NCBI GenBank assembly: GCA_017465095.1
Contig: JAFTWX010000077.1
Coordinates: forward strand, 62,001 to 126,000
Source of the DNA: Lachnospiraceae bacterium
Lineage (GTDB): Bacteria; Bacillota; Clostridia; Lachnospirales; Lachnospiraceae
Direction: 5' to 3'
Length of the DNA: 64,000 bases
Below, piece by piece: positions 53,611-62,689 of this stretch. How positions within the stretch are numbered: the stretch's first letter is position 1; each line of letters opens with the position of its first letter. Made by a program: the position numbers and the translations under genes. The notes beneath the pieces were generated by a model. It saw only the letters and a list, made by a program, of their open reading frames with translations. It was not told where the DNA came from and made no database searches.

Positions 53611-54957
53611 TTAATTGGATACTCCACCATCAAATGTTGCAACCTTTTTCCCTGTAGAAGGGTCATACAAATTAACGGTTGCTTTGTAAATTGTATTTTT
53701 GTCTTTTCTCTTATAACCTGCCGAGAAGTTCGTCTTATATATATCTTCCGTCAACAAACTACCATTATAGTAATATTCTGCGCGATATGATTTATAGGTA
53801 GAATCTCCCGCCGTCATTGGATCTCCATTGTCCTTCGTCGCCGGCATAACTTTCTTCAGTTCATCCGTAAGAAGCTCGCTTCCGTCCTCATGATGCGTAC
53901 GGAAATTGTATCTCTGAGACGGTGCGCTCAAATCATAACGCAGATTGGATACAATATGCACATCCTGTGTAGACGCCCCCGACATATCTTTGGAAACAAC
54001 AGCTACACGACATCCAAACAAAGCATTATAATCCATTTCCGACTGTGCTAAATTTCCATAAGCATCCGCATTCTGTGTACGAATCAGATATACGGTAATC
54101 TCCTCACCTGTCGTATTTTCTACGACAAAGTTTTCACGCTTCTCAACATCGTTATAGGAGGCATTTTCAATCCCCTTAAAGTAAATATATACACTTCGAG
54201 GAAACTTATCGGAATCCATTCTTGAAATATTTTCCTTTGAACATAATACATGATCTGTATTACTATTTCCTAAGATTGCCGCTTCTCCGGAAGCCAGCGT
54301 GTAATTGCGATAAACACCGACTCTGTAATTCGGAGCGGCTTCCGTTCCGAGATTTTCAATTTTAACTGTCGTTGTACGAACCATCTTGCCGACATAACTG
54401 TTCTGATTCGTACCGATAGTTGAGCTTAAAGCGAAATTTTTCGCTGCAGTTTCAATATCCTCCGTCGGAATCTCGAATGTCGCATCATAATACTGATTAA
54501 TTTCGGAAATGTTGGCCACATTCTGGTCATTAAAGCCTTTCTGGTCATCTCCCGTCGGATCTAAAACAAGCTCAACCAAATACTTGTTGTAATTTGTTCC
54601 TACCGTCTCTACATCCGAAAACTTATATGTTAATACATCTCCGGTTCCTGAGACAACCTCTATATTACCGTATGTTGTACTCTGCGGCAAAATTGTTCCG
54701 GCAAGACTCTTGGTCCCGGTCGTATCGGCCTTGACATCTTTGATGCAATAATCAATCTCTTCTGCCGTATAGCCACTGAGACCCTCCATAATATCTTGGG
54801 CGAGGCTCATTTCATTTAAATATTTCCGTCCTTTTAAGTTTAATTTTGAGGACTGTATAAAGTTTGCAATCAGAGGTGTAATTACGATCGCAAGAATCGC
54901 AACCGCAATAATCAATTCTACTAATGTAAAACCTCTGTTATTTCTCATTTTTTTCAT
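53611..54957 (-). CDS. PilV/GspI-like minor pseudopilin, enlarged
   Basis: A 448-residue prepilin-like protein. The leader MKKMRNNRG is followed by FTLVELIIAVAILAIVI with Glu at +5. The globular part (about 40-448) is beta-rich and about twice the normal size. The ATG at 54957 is chosen because AAGGGG lies nine bases upstream; the longer frame starts with a TTG and no site. It lies 18 bases after pilO and 29 before the PilX-like gene. Confidence 0.87.
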   Translation of the reverse strand: MKKMRNNRGFTLVELIIAVAILAIVITPLIANFIQSSKLNLKGRKYLNEMSLAQDIMEGLSGYTAEEIDYCIKDVKADTTGTKSLAGTILPQSTTYGNIEVVSGTGDVLTYKFSDVETVGTNYNKYLVELVLDPTGDDQKGFNDQNVANISEINQYYDATFEIPTEDIETAAKNFALSSTIGTNQNSYVGKMVRTTTVKIENLGTEAAPNYRVGVYRNYTLASGEAAILGNSNTDHVLCSKENISRMDSDKFPRSVYIYFKGIENASYNDVEKRENFVVENTTGEEITVYLIRTQNADAYGNLAQSEMDYNALFGCRVAVVSKDMSGASTQDVHIVSNLRYDLSAPSQRYNFRTHHEDGSELLTDELKKVMPATKDNGDPMTAGDSTYKSYRAEYYYNGSLLTEDIYKTNFSAGYKRKDKNTIYKATVNLYDPSTGKKVATFDGGVSN

Positions 54958-54995
54958 AAATGCGAACCCCTTTGCCAAGTGTTATCGTTTCTATC

Positions 54996-55733
54996 TTACT
55001 GCGCAGCTGCTTTTGCATCCGCTTCCGCTTTTCTCTTTACCGTATTAAAGATATCATTTGTTCCGTAAACAATACCATCTACAGACGGTGTTGTATATTC
55101 AGCTTCTGTACCTGTCAGTGAGTACATACTGAAAGCAATCGCGCTGACAAGACCACCGGTCTCTGCATCGAATGCAATGGAAACTGTATCTACGGATTTT
55201 CTGTTTAAATCTGTGTTAATCTGCTTAAGCACATCCTTCAAAGAATTGTAGGACGAATACAACTCCGTTGTTACCGGTGTCTTGTAAAGCAGAATTTCAG
55301 GAGTAGCTGTTGTGTCTGTTGTCACCTCTGCTCCTTCTTCAGCAGCTGCATCTCCTGTTTCAACCGGAGCTTCCGCCGCCGGAGCTTCTACCGTAATTGC
55401 AGTTGTTGTTCCCATGCTGATACTCTTTGCAAGTGCATCATGGTCATCTTCTGTTGCAATCAAATAAAGAATTTCGTCTTCACAAAGATACTGAGCCGGG
55501 AACTGCGCTATAATCTCATCGATTTTAAGCTGCATTGCTGCTGTATCATCTAAATACTGCTGTTTATTGTTTGCAAGCTCCTGCAAACGATCTACTTCCT
55601 GTTTTAATTTTGCATTTTCTTTCTGCATGATTTCTGTCTCAGCTGTCAGTGGCTTGTATGCTGCAAGATACGCTGCAAGGGCAAGCACAACGCCGAGAAC
55701 CAAAAGTAATACGCTTTTATCTGATTTTTTCAT
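54996..55733 (-). CDS. pilO: PilO-like inner-membrane assembly protein
   Basis: A 245-residue protein with one membrane segment (about 7-27), a coiled coil (about 30-75), an Ala/Glu/Thr linker (about 115-145) and a C-terminal alpha/beta domain like PilO. It should pair with the PilN part of the upstream gene product to link the cytoplasmic PilM ring to the pilus. The extended acidic linker is unusual. It lies 19 bases after the pilM-pilN fusion. Confidence 0.8.
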   Translation of the reverse strand: MKKSDKSVLLLVLGVVLALAAYLAAYKPLTAETEIMQKENAKLKQEVDRLQELANNKQQYLDDTAAMQLKIDEIIAQFPAQYLCEDEILYLIATEDDHDALAKSISMGTTTAITVEAPAAEAPVETGDAAAEEGAEVTTDTTATPEILLYKTPVTTELYSSYNSLKDVLKQINTDLNRKSVDTVSIAFDAETGGLVSAIAFSMYSLTGTEAEYTTPSVDGIVYGTNDIFNTVKRKAEADAKAAAQ

Positions 55734-55752
55734 TACTTTTTCCTCCTATTCC

Positions 55753-57552
55753 CTATTCTTCTGTCGCTTCCGCGTCCTCTGCCACTTCTTCTATAAGTGC
55801 CGGATTTACGCCGTATGTACATAATGCAGTGAATGAAACTGCAACTTCTCCTGTCTGGCTGTCCTCTTCTTCTAAGATACTGTCAACCCTTACATCGGCG
55901 AAATTGTCGAATGTACGAAGTTTGAGAATAGTGGCTACTGCCTCTTCCTTAGTTTTAACCTGCATTGAGATAGCAATCTGTGTTGCATTAGCATTCATAG
56001 AACTTACAACAACATTCTTAGGAAGCTTCTGCTCAAGCTCTACAAAAACATCATATAAATCTCTGTTGTAATTTTCTGTCTGCGCGTATACAGCAGTCAG
56101 ATAATCACAATCTGCTTTTGTCTGAACATAGGTATTGTAAATATCCTGTACCGGTTCAAGCTGTGCTTTCTTTTCTGCCAAATTAACACCCTCTACCTTT
56201 GCGAGATAGTATGGCGGCACTGACATTGCAAGAAGCACAATCGCTGCAAGAAGACCGATAACAAAAACAACAATCGGAAGCTTATCGCCGGAGACGCTGC
56301 TCTTTGCTCCTTTTCCTTTTTTCGCTTTATCCTGCTGCATAGAAACAGGCATGAAACCTACAGAACCAAGACCGGCTCCGATTACGGAGATGTAATCACC
56401 GAGAGATACGTCATGAAGATGTAATCCCTGGTTGATGTTGGTTCCTGCAAGGTCCTTTAATACTTCAACTTCACGTCCGAGTTCTTCGGAAAGAAGACCT
56501 GCGAATCCCCAAAAGTCAGCTGCAATACCTGTGATAATAATATTGTCGATTGCTGCGTCTCTGTTCTTTGAGTTGTAGTAGTCAATAACACGAACGATAG
56601 AGCTGATGAGCTGTTCGTATGCGTATGTAACATCTCTTCTTAAACGAAGCATCTTGAGGTTTGCACCGGCCTGTTTTGCAGCTACCGTTGTGCTTGCAAC
56701 CTGAGATGCATCTCCGGTAGAAGCTGCCGCAGCAATGGCTGCTTCATTTAATCTTTCAAGTTCTGCAACTTCTGCCTCTTTATCTTTGAGTGTTTCCTCT
56801 TCTTCCGCCTTCATAACAAGGTTGTTTTTACGAAGTGTCTTAACTGCTGCTTCGTAAGAAAGCGGTTCGCCGTATACATCTGTTTCCATCATGATGTCTA
56901 CAACCTGGTCAGCACCGTAAATACCGGAACGCTGCATTGTAATAACACCATTGTTTGTTACGGTAAGAAGAGAACTTCTTTCATCAATTTTAACTGTAAG
57001 GTTTACACCCTTAGCAAATCTATGACGGAGAGCCTGGAAAATACTGTTACCACTATAATCGATAGAAGATAACTCAAGGCCAAGCTGCTGAGCCAGATAA
57101 TAGTAACCGTCAAGAATTTCGGACGGACATGCCATAATCATAACTCTGTACTGTTTTGTGCCGGCTTCGTCAGTCACTGTGTCCATAATGTTGTGTGCAA
57201 ACTGATATGCGCTCGGATCAACCGGGAAGTAATCTGTGATGTTGTTCATCAACATCTCTCTTACTTTGTTTTCCTTAACTAACGGAATCGTTGCCTCTCT
57301 GTTCGCAATCTTTGTGGATGAAACTGCAAAGATAACTTTCTTTGCGCTCATGCCGTTTGCAGCAATGTAGGATTTCAGATCCTGTACGTAAGATTCTGTA
57401 GGATTGATTAATCCGTCATTCAGAATTCCTTCCGGTGTTTTCATACTGAAAACTCCATAAACCTGTGGATGTTTTGACTGGAAGTCCATCTCACAAACCT
57501 GTGTGAACGAATATCCAATCTCAATACTAAGTACTCTTTGCGCTTTTGCCAT
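55753..57552 (-). CDS. PilM-PilN fusion protein
   Basis: A 599-residue protein. Residues 1-400 are an actin-like PilM ATPase (starts with VLSIEIGYSFTQVCE; IDYSGNSIFQAL near 160; IIITGIAADFWGFAGLL near 345). A Glu/Ala-rich helical insertion of roughly 60 residues interrupts it near 235-295. After a basic linker (about 405-425) comes a membrane segment (about 430-452) and a PilN-like coiled coil plus small domain (about 455-585) with LPKNVVVSSMNA. In most systems these are two proteins, PilM in the cytoplasm and PilN in the membrane bound by a short N-terminal peptide. The single frame has no stop or frameshift. Confidence 0.85.
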   Translation of the reverse strand: MAKAQRVLSIEIGYSFTQVCEMDFQSKHPQVYGVFSMKTPEGILNDGLINPTESYVQDLKSYIAANGMSAKKVIFAVSSTKIANREATIPLVKENKVREMLMNNITDYFPVDPSAYQFAHNIMDTVTDEAGTKQYRVMIMACPSEILDGYYYLAQQLGLELSSIDYSGNSIFQALRHRFAKGVNLTVKIDERSSLLTVTNNGVITMQRSGIYGADQVVDIMMETDVYGEPLSYEAAVKTLRKNNLVMKAEEEETLKDKEAEVAELERLNEAAIAAAASTGDASQVASTTVAAKQAGANLKMLRLRRDVTYAYEQLISSIVRVIDYYNSKNRDAAIDNIIITGIAADFWGFAGLLSEELGREVEVLKDLAGTNINQGLHLHDVSLGDYISVIGAGLGSVGFMPVSMQQDKAKKGKGAKSSVSGDKLPIVVFVIGLLAAIVLLAMSVPPYYLAKVEGVNLAEKKAQLEPVQDIYNTYVQTKADCDYLTAVYAQTENYNRDLYDVFVELEQKLPKNVVVSSMNANATQIAISMQVKTKEEAVATILKLRTFDNFADVRVDSILEEEDSQTGEVAVSFTALCTYGVNPALIEEVAEDAEATEE

Positions 57553-57637
57553 GATTTACCTCCTAAAGTGATAGGTTTTTAATTACCCTCGTTCTTTCTT
57601 TTTCTTAATTATATCTATATAAAGTCCGCTTCGCCGA

Positions 57638-58417
57638 CTAAGGTGTCACAAGCAAACTAATATACCAGTTAATAAACTGTTCGCCCCACAGCACCGATAT
57701 AAAGATACCGGCCGCCAAATACGGGCCCATTGCAAGTACATGTCCTTCATCCGACAATTTCATACGGATAAGATGTATGACCGATCCGAGAATACATCCC
57801 AGAATCAAAGCCAATAATGATAATTTCCAGCCGATCAAAAGTCCGGCCGCACGCATCAACCGCACATCACCGTACCCGATCGCTGCGCCCTTTGATGCCC
57901 AAAATAAAATTTCCAAAAAACCACTGACAGCAAGGAGGCCGATTACGTAAGTCACCCAATCCCCTAAGTGTAAACCTAAGTGAACCAGCCCCAGTGCCAG
58001 TATAAACAAGTTGATTCCGTATGGAATCTCATAAGTTCTAAAATCTATAACGCTCAACACGATGAGCGCCGATGTCAATAAACAGTATATCGCTAAATCT
58101 ATACTCCACCCGTTAACGATAAAGATCAGAACATACAATATTCCGTTCAGCGCCTCCACAATGGGGTACTGCACAGATATATGTTCTTTACATTTGCGAC
58201 ATTTACCACGCAAAAACAGATAACTGAACAGCGGAATCAAATCAAACCAACGAAGCTGATAACCACAACTCATGCAATGGCTTCTGTCCTTCGAAAGGCT
58301 TTCCTTTGCGGGAATGCGATAGATGCAGACATTGAGAAAGCTACCTATCACAATCCCGAAAAGAAATATGACAATTCCTAATATTATGTTCTCCTGTAAT
58401 AACAAGTCCGTGGTCAT
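57638..58417 (-). CDS. pilD: Prepilin peptidase / N-methyltransferase PilD
   Basis: Cuts prepilin leaders and methylates the new N-terminus. The 259 residues contain GSFLNVCIYRIP (25-36), the two zinc Cys pairs (Cys48/51 and Cys73/76), and the catalytic aspartates Asp125 (VIDFRTYEIP) and Asp184 in GYGD. About seven membrane segments. It directly follows the major pilin, and its substrates are the six prepilin-type proteins in the operon. Confidence 0.95.
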   Translation of the reverse strand: MTTDLLLQENIILGIVIFLFGIVIGSFLNVCIYRIPAKESLSKDRSHCMSCGYQLRWFDLIPLFSYLFLRGKCRKCKEHISVQYPIVEALNGILYVLIFIVNGWSIDLAIYCLLTSALIVLSVIDFRTYEIPYGINLFILALGLVHLGLHLGDWVTYVIGLLAVSGFLEILFWASKGAAIGYGDVRLMRAAGLLIGWKLSLLALILGCILGSVIHLIRMKLSDEGHVLAMGPYLAAGIFISVLWGEQFINWYISLLVTP

Positions 58418-58452
58418 AGGGGGAAATGTCTCCTTAAATGTTTGTTAGATGC

Positions 58453-58471
58453 TGCTAAATATTAGTTAGCA
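58453..58471 (-). other. Small hairpin enclosing the pilin stop codon
   Basis: TGCTAA and TTAGCA form a perfect 6-bp stem with a 7-base loop. The stop codon of the 156-residue pilin gene lies partly in the loop. There is no T run, so it is more likely to protect or process the pilin mRNA end than to terminate. Confidence 0.35.
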
Positions 58472-58932
58472 CCAGCACCTACTGTAATACCTGAAGATGA
58501 GTCATTCTGCTGACCTGTATATACTGTGTAGTTTCCGTTAGCATCTACAGAAATACTGATTACGTTGCTTCCGGCTTCCTTAGCAATTTTGGATTTTAAT
58601 TTACCTTCAACAGAAGCACCTGATCCGCTGAGACCCTGTCCTAATGTATCAAGAACTACAGAACTGAAGTCAACATCACTACCATTACCACTGAAGCTTG
58701 TGAAAGTATAGGAACCTGAGCCTAAGATTGTTCCTGTGCTGATATCAGGATCTCCTGCAGCTGTTGTAAGAGCATTGTAAACGCTGTCAAGAAGGTCTTT
58801 ATCAGCTGATACTCTTGATTTTTCTACATATTTGATGTACTGAGGTGCTAAAACACCGATTAAGATTGCCATGATAGCAATAACGATAATTAACTCAACG
58901 AGTGAGAAACCTTTGTTGTTTGTCTTTTTCAT
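58462..58932 (-). CDS. pilA: Major type IV pilin (PilA)
   Basis: A 156-residue prepilin. The leader MKKTNNKG is followed by FSLVELIIVIAIMAILIGVLAP, with Glu at +5 and the standard alpha-1 helix ending in YIKYVEKSR. The rest is Gly/Ser/Thr-rich and lacks the C-terminal cysteine pair of many Gram-negative pilins, as usual in Gram-positives. GGAGAGG precedes the ATG. It is followed by pilD. Confidence 0.92.
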   Translation of the reverse strand: MKKTNNKGFSLVELIIVIAIMAILIGVLAPQYIKYVEKSRVSADKDLLDSVYNALTTAAGDPDISTGTILGSGSYTFTSFSGNGSDVDFSSVVLDTLGQGLSGSGASVEGKLKSKIAKEAGSNVISISVDANGNYTVYTGQQNDSSSGITVGAGAN

Positions 58933-59006
58933 TTTAAACCTCTCCTTTTTTAATATATTGTTTATTTATTTAATTCCCGCCCCCTATTTGCAGGAGTTAA
59001 ACCATA

Positions 59007-59408
59007 TTAGTTCCAGCCGACCTGAATGGCTATTTTGTAGTCGTCTGCGTTGGCAACGAACTGTACTGTATAACACATATCTTTATATTCGTTTGATACA
59101 ATTTTAGCGCTTTCCCAACCGGAAATATATTCCGGAAGGATATCCTCTTCAAGCGCCGTATTATTAGAATAAACTCCCGTCGCATCAAACTTAATATAAT
59201 CATTTTCATTGATCATCGAGAAATAGTCCTCATCCGAAGCGATTACATTGGCAAGCTCCGCAAGCTCACTTGCAAGCTTATCATCCTTCGCTTTGCGGGA
59301 TTTCTCAACATATTTTACATATTGCGGAGCAAGAAGCCCTATCATAACTGCCATAATAGCAATGACGATAATCAGCTCCACCAAAGAAAAACCCCCATTT
59401 TTTTTCAT
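59007..59408 (-). CDS. Second type IV pilin-like protein
   Basis: A 133-residue prepilin. The leader MKKNGG is followed by FSLVELIIVIAIMAVMIGLLAPQYVKYVEKSR, nearly identical in its alpha-1 helix to the following pilin but with an unrelated acidic C-terminal half, ending in a single Trp-Asn. It may be an alternative major or a minor pilin. It lies 19 bases after pilC. Confidence 0.9.
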   Translation of the reverse strand: MKKNGGFSLVELIIVIAIMAVMIGLLAPQYVKYVEKSRKAKDDKLASELAELANVIASDEDYFSMINENDYIKFDATGVYSNNTALEEDILPEYISGWESAKIVSNEYKDMCYTVQFVANADDYKIAIQVGWN

Positions 59409-59427
59409 AAGAACCCCTTTTTACTTT

Positions 59428-60648
59428 TTATAAGTTGTCGAGACCCGTGTACATAGAAGCCATAGGCGCAAGTACGGCACCGATGATAACCATACAAATC
59501 GCAGCAAGACCGATAATCATGAGCGGCTCTAACGCTGCCATGAGAGATTCGGTTGCAACTTCCACTTCTTCTTCGTAATACTCTGCAAGAGTATCAAGCA
59601 TCGTCTCAATATTACCGGTTTCCTCACCGATACGAACCATGTGGTGTACCATCGGCGGGAACAATCCGCATTTCTCAATCGGCTGTGAAAGCGGAATACC
59701 CTGCATAACATCGCTTCTCGCATCCTTCATCGCCGTTGTGAAGTAACGGTTACTCATTGTCTCTGCTACAATCTCTACCGCATCCGGCATCGAGATACCT
59801 GCCGCAAGCATCGTAGATAAGTTACGGGCAAACTTTGCTGCATTCTGTTTTACGGTAAGATCTGCAAAAAGCGGAATCTTAATCGCCATCTTCGCCACGA
59901 AAATCTCACCGGTTTCCGTTCTGACAAACCAACGAATCACGAAAGTCAAAACAACAACAATAACAAGAGCAAGTAACCAGTTAGCCTTCAACCAGTCAGA
60001 CGCCGCAACGACCGCAAGTGTAATCGCCGGCATGTCAATCTCCATATCCGCAAACATGTTCATGAATGTCGGTACGATATATGTAAGCATTACGATAACT
60101 ACAACAACCGCAACGATAAGTACCATGATCGGATATACCATTGTTTTCTTGATAAGACCCTGAATCTTGGCAGATTTCTCAAACTGAACCGCCATACGCT
60201 CGAATGCAACATCCAAACTACCGGATGCCTCACCGGCGCTTACCATATGAATCAAAAGTTTCGGGAATACATCCGGAGCCTTTGCCATAGACGCTGCGAG
60301 CGACTCACCCTTCTGCACACCGAGATAAACTTCCTGAAGACCGTTTCTCAATCTGTCGTTTTCTGTCTGTTCTGTCAGCATACGCATTGTCTCGAGAATC
60401 GTTACACCGGCACGATGCATACTTACAAACTGACGACAGAAAATACTCATATCACGAACCGGTATTTTCTTTTTAAAGAGATCCGCCATATTGATATCTT
60501 TATCAAGAATACCCTGTTCTTTGATCTCTGTAGGCATTTTACCTTCTTTTTTCAGCTGCTCCGCAGCTCTCTGTTCGTTGTCGGCCTCGATTGTACCGTT
60601 TACTGTCTTTCCGGATTTATCCACCGCCGAATACTTATATACTGCCAC
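59428..60648 (-). CDS. pilC: Pilus assembly platform protein PilC (GspF family)
   Basis: Inner-membrane platform that couples ATPase motion to pilin insertion. The 406 residues have two GspF domains (about 70-195 and 275-400) and three membrane segments (near 170-195, 222-240 and 375-395). An N-terminal domain (1-60) starts AVYKYSAVDKSGK. The start is GTG with AGGAGG nine bases upstream. Confidence 0.95.
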   Translation of the reverse strand: MAVYKYSAVDKSGKTVNGTIEADNEQRAAEQLKKEGKMPTEIKEQGILDKDINMADLFKKKIPVRDMSIFCRQFVSMHRAGVTILETMRMLTEQTENDRLRNGLQEVYLGVQKGESLAASMAKAPDVFPKLLIHMVSAGEASGSLDVAFERMAVQFEKSAKIQGLIKKTMVYPIMVLIVAVVVVIVMLTYIVPTFMNMFADMEIDMPAITLAVVAASDWLKANWLLALVIVVVLTFVIRWFVRTETGEIFVAKMAIKIPLFADLTVKQNAAKFARNLSTMLAAGISMPDAVEIVAETMSNRYFTTAMKDARSDVMQGIPLSQPIEKCGLFPPMVHHMVRIGEETGNIETMLDTLAEYYEEEVEVATESLMAALEPLMIIGLAAICMVIIGAVLAPMASMYTGLDNL

Positions 60649-60691
60649 TTCTTTTGCCCTCCTGGTTTTTTCTTATATATTTCCATGAACC

Positions 60692-62395
60692 TTAAGCTTC
60701 AAACGAAACCTTAATCATTTCACTCACCGATGTAATTCCGTCAAGCACATATCTGGTTGCACTCATACGGAGTGTATTCATACCGTTCTTAAGAGCCGCT
60801 TCTTTAATCTGATCTGCGTCACCGCCCCTTGCAATGATACGTTTTACATCGTTGCTGACTTCCATAATCTCATAAACACCGATTCGTCCGCGGTAACCGC
60901 TGTTGTCACAGTTCGGACATCCTTTCGGCACATGTATCTCTACCTGTGCATCCGGCTCAAATCCTAATACTTCAAGCTCATCTGCATTGGCAAGACGTTT
61001 TTCCTTACATCTCGGACACAACCTACGAACAAGACGCTGTGCAATGATACCAACCACCGAGTCAGCGATAAGGTAGGACTCTACTCCCATATCCGCCAAA
61101 CGGGAAACCGTGCTGGCTGCTGAGTTCGTATGCAGTGTACTTACAACAAGGTGACCCGTGATAGACGCCTGAACCGCGATACTCGCCGTCTCGCCGTCTC
61201 GAATCTCTCCGATCATGATGATATCCGGGTCCTGACGAAGGATGGATCTAAGCGCACTGGCAAAGGTAAGTCCCGCTTTTACATTGGTCTGTACCTGGTT
61301 GATACCGGCCACATTTGCCTCGACCGGGTCCTCTACCGTGATAATGTTTACATCCTCTGTATTCAGCTCACTGAGTGCTGTGTACAGTGTCGTCGATTTA
61401 CCCGAACCGGTAGGTCCTGTTACAAGGATAATACCATACGGATTCTTTAATATATGTGTAAATACTTTACGCTCTTCATCATTAAAACCAAGTTCTGAAA
61501 TATCACGTGTCAGGTTACCTTTGTTCGTGATACGCATAACGGTTTTTTCGCCGTATACCGTAGGAAGGATAGATACACGGATATCGTACTCTCTTCCGTC
61601 TACAAACGTAGTGATACGACCGTCCTGCGGTTTACGTTTTTCCGAAATATCCATTCCGCCGATAACCTTAAGTCTGGCAACAATCGCCGGAAGAAGTTTA
61701 ATATTATATGTCATCCTCTCAAAGAGAGCACCGTCAATACGATAACGGACGCGGACATTTCTCTCCAGCGCTTCAATATGTATATCGGAAGTCCTCTGGC
61801 GAACTGCCTGCTCCAACATAGAGTTTACAAGCTGTACAATCGGCGAGTTATTGACGTCGTCATTGATCATCTTGTCAATCTCATCCTCCTGGAAGAGATC
61901 GGCTCTTTCCTGCTCGTAATCGCTGGCCGCTTTAATAGCCTCCGCATTACCGAAATACTTGTCAATCGCAAGCATGATTTCCTGCGGTGTCGCAACCACC
62001 GGTTGAATCATTCGGTTGCAAATCATGGAAAGGTCATCGATCGCAAGCATATCCATCGGATCCGACATCGCCATCAAGATTACATTCACATTGCGATCAT
62101 CATACATATACGGAATCGCGGAATATTTCTTTAAGATGTCCGGTTCAAACATGGAAAGCAAATCATCCGGCACGCGACCGTTCTGCAAATCGGCTCTGGC
62201 ATAACCAAGCTGATGACACAACGCATTTGCCATGGTTTCATCTGAAATGAATCCTTCTTCCACCAAAATCTCGCCGAGACGTTTTTTCTTTTCTTTTTGA
62301 AGCGCAAGCGCTTCGTCCAACTGTTCAGGTGACAGAATCCCTTCATTAATTAAGATATCACCAATACGTACTTTTCTTCTACCTGATAACCCCAT
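60692..62395 (-). CDS. pilB: Pilus assembly ATPase PilB (GspE family)
   Basis: Hexameric ATPase for pilus extension. The 567 residues have a GspE N domain (about 5-150), Walker A (GPTGSGKSTTLYTAL near 325-339), Asp box, Walker B (DPDIIMIGEIRD) and the four-Cys zinc motif (CPRCKEK ... CPNCDNSG). First gene of the operon; its promoter lies about 100 bases upstream. No PilT retraction ATPase is present in the window. Confidence 0.97.
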   Translation of the reverse strand: MGLSGRRKVRIGDILINEGILSPEQLDEALALQKEKKKRLGEILVEEGFISDETMANALCHQLGYARADLQNGRVPDDLLSMFEPDILKKYSAIPYMYDDRNVNVILMAMSDPMDMLAIDDLSMICNRMIQPVVATPQEIMLAIDKYFGNAEAIKAASDYEQERADLFQEDEIDKMINDDVNNSPIVQLVNSMLEQAVRQRTSDIHIEALERNVRVRYRIDGALFERMTYNIKLLPAIVARLKVIGGMDISEKRKPQDGRITTFVDGREYDIRVSILPTVYGEKTVMRITNKGNLTRDISELGFNDEERKVFTHILKNPYGIILVTGPTGSGKSTTLYTALSELNTEDVNIITVEDPVEANVAGINQVQTNVKAGLTFASALRSILRQDPDIIMIGEIRDGETASIAVQASITGHLVVSTLHTNSAASTVSRLADMGVESYLIADSVVGIIAQRLVRRLCPRCKEKRLANADELEVLGFEPDAQVEIHVPKGCPNCDNSGYRGRIGVYEIMEVSNDVKRIIARGGDADQIKEAALKNGMNTLRMSATRYVLDGITSVSEMIKVSFEA

Positions 62396-62451
62396 TGTCC
62401 TGTCCTTTCATACTATATTTAGTGTTTTCTTCAAAATTAAGACCAGAATTC

Positions 62452-62482
62452 GTATGCATGGGCATACTGAACCCATAGTATG
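62452..62482 (-). promoter_or_regulatory. Leader of pilB with two exclusive hairpins
   Basis: In the minus-strand transcript the segment around 62462-62468 can pair with either CATACT-type bases upstream (62477-62482 with 62463-62468) or with GTATGC (62452-62457 with 62462-62467). Each stem is a perfect 6 bp. The two folds exclude one another. No known riboswitch pattern or T run was recognised. Confidence 0.35.
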
Positions 62483-62497
62483 AATTTTATGTAAATC

Positions 62498-62526
62498 ATT
62501 TTAACATTTTCTTAAAAATGTGTAAA
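62498..62526 (-). promoter_or_regulatory. Sigma-A promoter of the pilus operon
   Basis: TTTACA (62521-62526) and TAAAAT (62498-62503) on the minus strand are exactly 17 bases apart, each one mismatch from consensus. Transcription would start near 62491, about 96 bases before the pilB start. The rest of the 62504-62646 gap is AT-rich with nothing further that I can name. Confidence 0.75.
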
Positions 62527-62646
62527 CCCTTAGAAAGGCATTATTGTTCGTTTATTTGCACAATATTTTTTTATATTTTTTAAGCATCTTGCACATATTG
62601 GTTGCATTTTCCTGCTTTTTTCGCAACCAAAGTGTACAAAAAATGT

Positions 62647-62679
62647 AAAAAAGGAAGGATTCCGCCGTGGAACCCTTCC
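62647..62679 (-). terminator. Rho-independent terminator of the BspA-like gene
   Basis: GGAAGGGTTCC and GGAATCCTTCC (62653-62679) form an 11-bp stem with one G-U pair and a 5-base loop, followed by a T run. It lies ten bases past the stop codon. Confidence 0.85.
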
Positions 62680-62689
62680 AAAACGCAAG

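Noticed and set aside
62396-62520. Cyclic di-GMP riboswitch before pilB
   Set aside because: The conserved GEMM core sequences are not visible; only simple alternative hairpins.
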